Part shown: positions 61,201 through 64,000 of the stretch, in pieces
Position numbering within the stretch: position 1 is the stretch's first letter
Layout: every line of letters starts with the position of its first letter
Assembly: GCF_032854445.1 (NCBI RefSeq)
Contig: NC_088304.1
Span: 2,604,001 to 2,668,000, forward strand
Origin: Liolophura sinensis
Taxonomy: Eukaryota; Mollusca; Polyplacophora; Chitonida; Chitonidae
Reading direction: 5' to 3'
DNA: 64,000 nt
Notes under the pieces: model-generated
What the model was told of the DNA's origin: nothing
Databases searched by the model: none
Seen by the model: only the letters and a program-made list of their open reading frames with translations
Translations under genes and position numbers: made by a program

Positions 61201-62521
61201 GTTTGGCCAACTCCACATTTGTACCCAGGATTAAACCTCCACCTGAAGTGGTAAATATTGACATACCCTAATTATTGAACCGTTACAATCGTCTGGCAGC
61301 TAATATTGTAATACATTCTGAGAGACTTATGATGTGTATAGAAATACTTTGCACAGTGTTGTGAAGCTTGCATTTTTAATGACACAGACAAATCATTTTT
61401 AGTGTCTTTTTCATAATAATTGTATGCATAAATTCGATCGCGAAAAGTGCTTTAGTGGTTGAAAAAGTTGAAGATTTACAATATCATGGCAACTTAAAAT
61501 TGTTATACTTAAATTAAATGTTCATTTCAGGAAAGTTAGGAAATTTAAAATAATGTTTCCATCTTTACGGGAATAGGATATAATTCGTTCTTAAACAGTA
61601 AAAATATGTTGAAAAGTGCCCTCTGGATAACGTTTAAGCTGCAGTCCTGATCTCAGGCTTGAAATGGGGCATGTGTAAGACTTTAATTTGTCAGTGTTTG
61701 TTATTCCCATTCTGGCATGTCAGGTGTCTTCTGCGTGGTGTTCCAGTGAAGCAAGACTCACTGGAATGTGGACATCTATATATATGCCAGCATGTCAATG
61801 ACACTGACCTCCAGCAAGGATGTGTGATGTTGAAAATGGTGTTAAAAGCCAAACAAACAAATTTACCAGACATAATTCCTTGCTGTAATTCCAGAAAGAA
61901 GCTTTGCTGAGGGGTAAATCCAAGGAACAACCCAAGTGCAAAAAGAAGAAAGAAGGTAATGAGTCTGTTCAATAATGGGAAGGACTGTTTATAAAATTGG
62001 ATATTGTCTTCAAGAAATAGCTCCTTGCTGCTGTATATGGAATTCTGTTTGGTCAAAAACAGGAGGCTGTAGCAGTTTAATTTGATTGAGATAGTGATAT
62101 AAAATTTCAAGTTGTCTGTTTGGAGGTCTGTTAAACATGGCATGGAAAAGGCTTAGTCTGATTCTTCTGGCACTGTGTCATTTTGTTATGGTAGTGGAAT
62201 GGCAATCCTGGGTGGTAAATGTATTTTAGCTGGTAACATGTGACATGTATGGCATAAGGTTAACTAGTGCTTTGTATGCATACTGAAAATACGGCAAGCT
62301 GAACAATTGTTGAGCAGTTCGCGCCTTTGGCTTGACCAAACCCCATATGATTGTGCCAGTTTTGCTCATGTGTTTTGTGCTTATTTTTTCTTTTCAGCAG
62401 ACAAGATATTTTCGAGCCCTCCTTACATTAATGAGAACGAAGAGAATTTTCAGTTCATAGACTACGATGAGTATGATGCCCAGGTGTTTAAGATCCCATC
62501 ACGACCAATGAGGAGAGGGGG
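52211..62521 (+). CDS. DEPDC5: DEPDC5 (GATOR1 subunit, Iml1 homologue), 16 exons of the N-terminal part
   Basis: Exons: 52211-52304, 53295-53353, 53728-53813, 54554-54637, 55485-55534, 55759-55828, 56151-56291, 57102-57171, 57436-57508, 57957-58150, 58983-59117, 59334-59395, 59989-60065, 61172-61250, 61895-61955, 62398-62521. All have GT-AG borders and matching phases, giving about 486 codons. Diagnostic blocks include [62 protein letters not shown] and [18 protein letters not shown], and the last exon gives [13 protein letters not shown]. This is the N-terminal domain and the Iml1 structural core of DEPDC5, which with NPRL2 and NPRL3 forms GATOR1 on lysosomes and restrains mTORC1 through Rag GTPases when amino acids are scarce. 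The start exon lies upstream of 52211 and was not found; the C-terminal two thirds, including the DEP domain, lie beyond the window. The intron after the last exon opens with a 59-bp array derived from that exon. Confidence 0.93.
52725..52772 (+). mobile_element. SINE-B tail fragment
   Basis: ATATGAAATAAAATATTCTT, GAGTATGGTGATAAACAACA, ATCAAG. Short and old; lies in the first DEPDC5 intron seen. Confidence 0.45.
52781..53080 (+). mobile_element. SINE-C, copy 2
   Basis: Partner of 48945-49280 in the same orientation on the window. Shares GTTGCTGCCTTGCTTGGTGC, TCAGCACTAAGAGGTTAGA and GGCGGCAGCACTTTGG. It ends near GACTGAAAAATTGACAAGTA then GTGTTAAACC, the kind of 3' end seen in SINE-A. Confidence 0.6.
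55219..55430. repeat. 29-bp minisatellite, about six copies
   Basis: The unit contains GGGATGGGGATATGAATGGG and GCCTGGCGT, in a DEPDC5 intron. Copies are nearly identical (one G to A change in the last), so it is young. The unit is not derived from either flanking exon. Confidence 0.95.
57000..57085 (+). mobile_element. SINE-B tail fragment
   Basis: GGAAATACTCTTGAGCACAG, CGTGAAATACCATGGAGATA then AATAAATAAATAAAT, ending 16 bp before the acceptor of the DEPDC5 exon at 57102. Confidence 0.55.
58805..58852 (+). pseudogene. Relic of a duplicated DEPDC5 exon
   Basis: After a good acceptor (GATTTTTCAG) the sequence tracks the first about 48 bases of the exon at 58983: TGAGAAGT, then a diverged middle, then TAACTTTG, GAAC and GGAA at matching places. 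It lies 178 bp upstream of the real exon. The frame continues open into the intron but no donor follows at the right place, so I regard it as decayed. Confidence 0.5.
59571..59806 (+). mobile_element. SINE-B, full length
   Basis: Head CCCCTGTGGCCAAGGGGGTT AGC resembles a tRNA A box region. The B-box-like GATCACTGCAAGTCC, the TGCTGGCTTCCTCTCC middle, the CCACCATAATGCTGGCC core and the CACCAATCAAATAAATAAAT tail follow. It lies in a DEPDC5 intron. Confidence 0.8.
60530..60775 (+). mobile_element. SINE-B, full length
   Basis: Head GGTCTCTGTGGCTCAGTTGG TTAGCGCGC is clearly tRNA-like (A box), followed by the conserved middle, CCACCATAATGCTGGCCACC and a CAAGCAAATAAATAAAT tail. This copy best shows the tRNA origin of the family. 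Confidence 0.85.
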
Positions 62522-64000
62522 GTGAGTTTTACTGTGATGAGTATCACGCCCAGGTGTTTAAAACCCATCACAACCACTGAGGAGAGCAGGGTGAGTTTTA
62601 CTGTGATGAGTATGATGCTCAGGTGTTTAAGATCACTGAGGAGAGGCGGGTGAGTCTTACTGTGATGAGTATGATGCCCAGGTGTTTAAGAACACTGAGG
62701 AGAGGCGGGTGAGTTTTACTGTGATGAGTATGATGCTCTGGTGTATGAGATCACTGAGGAGAGGTGGGTGAGTTTTACTGTGATGAGTATGATGCTCAGG
62801 TGTTTAAGATCACTGAGGAGAGGCGGGTGAGTATTACTGTGATGAGTATGATGCCCAGGTGTTTAAGAACACTGAGGAGAGGCGGGTGAGTTTTACTGTG
62901 ATGAGTATGATGCTCTGGTGTATGAGATCACTGAGGAGAGGTGGGTGAGTTTTACTGTGATGAGTATGATGCTCAGGTGTTTAAGATCACTGAGGAGAGG
63001 CGGGTGAGTATTACTGTGATGAGTATGATGCTCTGGTGTGTGAGATCACTGAGGAGAGGTGGGTGAGTTTTACTGTGATGAGTATGATGATCAGGTGTTT
63101 AAGATCACTGAGGAGAGGTGGGTGAGTCTTACTGTGATGAGTATGATGCCCAGGTGTTTAAGAACACTGAGGAGAGGCGGGTGAGTTTTACTGTGATGAG
63201 TATGATGCTCAGGTGTTTAAGATCACTGAGGAGAGGCGGGTGACTCTTACTGTGATGAGTATGATGCTCAGGTGTTTAAGATCACTGAGGAGAGGCGGGT
63301 GAGTCTTACTGTGATGAGTATGATGCCCAGGTGTTTAAGAACACTGAGGAGAGGCGGGTGAGTTTTACTGTGATGAGTATGATGCTCTGGTGTGTGAGAT
63401 CACTGAGGAGAGGTGGGTGAGTTTTACTGTGATTAGTATGGTGCTCAGGTGTTTAAGATCACTGAGGAGAGGCGGGTGAGTATTACTGTGATGAGTATGA
63501 TGCTCTGGTGTGTGAGATCACTGAGGAGAGGTGGGTGAGTTTTACTGTGATGAGTATGATGCTCAGGTGTTTAAGATCACTGAGGAGAGGCGGGTGAGTC
63601 TTACTGTGATGAGTATGATGCTCAGGTGTTTAAGATCACTGTGGAGAGGCGTGTGAGTTTTACTGTGATGAGTATGATGCTCAGGTGTTTAAGATCACTG
63701 AGGAGAGGCGAGTGAGTTTTACTGTGATGAGTATGATGCTCAGGTGTTTAAGATCACTGAGGAGAGGCGGGTGAGTATTACTGTGATGAGTATGATGCTC
63801 TGGTGTGTGAGATCACTGAGGAGAGGTGGGTGAGTTTTACTGTGATGAGTATGATGCTCAGGTGTTTAAGATCACTGAGGAGAGGTGGGTGAGTCTTACT
63901 GTGATGAGTATGATGCCCAGGTGTTTAAGAACACTGAGGAGAGGCGGGTGAGTTTTACTGTGATGAGTATGATGCTCAGGTGTTTAAGATCACTGAGGAG
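62522..64000 (+). repeat. 59-bp array: amplified exon end plus 5' splice site of DEPDC5
   Basis: It begins at the donor of the exon ending at 62521. Each unit reads GTGAGTTTTACTGT (intron start) then GATGAGTATGATGC, CAGGTGTTTAAGATC and ACTGAGGAGAGGCGG (exon end). The donor GTGAGT is repeated in every unit. The first unit is 69 bp and still contains an ACCCATCACAACCACTGAGG segment close to the exon's ATCCCATCACGACCAATGAG; from the second unit on this part is shortened and the period is 59 bp. About 25 units are visible and the array continues past the window. Two main variants (CTCAGGTGTTTAAG and CTCTGGTGTGTGAG) alternate in blocks. Confidence 0.93.

Overview
This is nuclear DNA from an animal. 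It has split genes with GT-AG introns, several SINE families, LINEs, an LTR-element fossil and very large simple-sequence arrays. The gene content (MRPL16, DEPDC5, an AMP-binding acyl-CoA synthetase) and the dense short repeats with tRNA-like heads and AATAAATAAAT or CACTCACTCA tails suggest a lophotrochozoan, most likely a mollusc. The species cannot be named from the sequence alone.

Layout, left half. 1-3985 is a pentanucleotide satellite (ACTAT/ACTAC/TGTAC/CCATA variants) broken by SINE tails. 3986-9540 is a dead LINE with APE endonuclease, reverse transcriptase and RNase H. It is followed by a 286-bp tandem repeat (9597-10739), a tRNA-derived SINE with clear target-site duplications, and about 1.3 kb of noncoding DNA. 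The block from about 3680 to 12410 recurs in direct orientation at about 24050-35457, with an extra 2.6 kb inside the second copy. Between the copies lie an intact acyl-CoA synthetase coding exon (minus strand, 14290-15945), a fragment of another synthetase tail beside it, and a 6.8-kb segment bounded by diverged inverted repeats that holds a BEL/Pao LTR-retrotransposon fossil. A decayed synthetase copy in the opposite orientation follows the second block (37001-37999).

Layout, right half. 42680-50166 carries three exons of the mitochondrial ribosomal protein gene MRPL16 (minus strand). 52211-62521 carries 16 exons of DEPDC5, the GATOR1 subunit that restrains mTORC1 (plus strand). The two genes are head to head, and their first exons must lie in the 2 kb between them; I could not locate either.

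Most striking observation. In both genes a short segment made of the 3' end of an exon plus its own 5' splice site has been amplified in tandem into the following intron. In MRPL16 a 51-bp unit is repeated about 95 times (43901-48736) and fills most of a 5.6-kb intron. In DEPDC5 a 59-bp unit is repeated about 25 times and runs off the window end (62522-64000). Each unit carries a copy of the splice donor, so each intron begins with a long ladder of decoy 5' splice sites. Two independent cases in neighbouring genes suggest a recurrent process in this genome.
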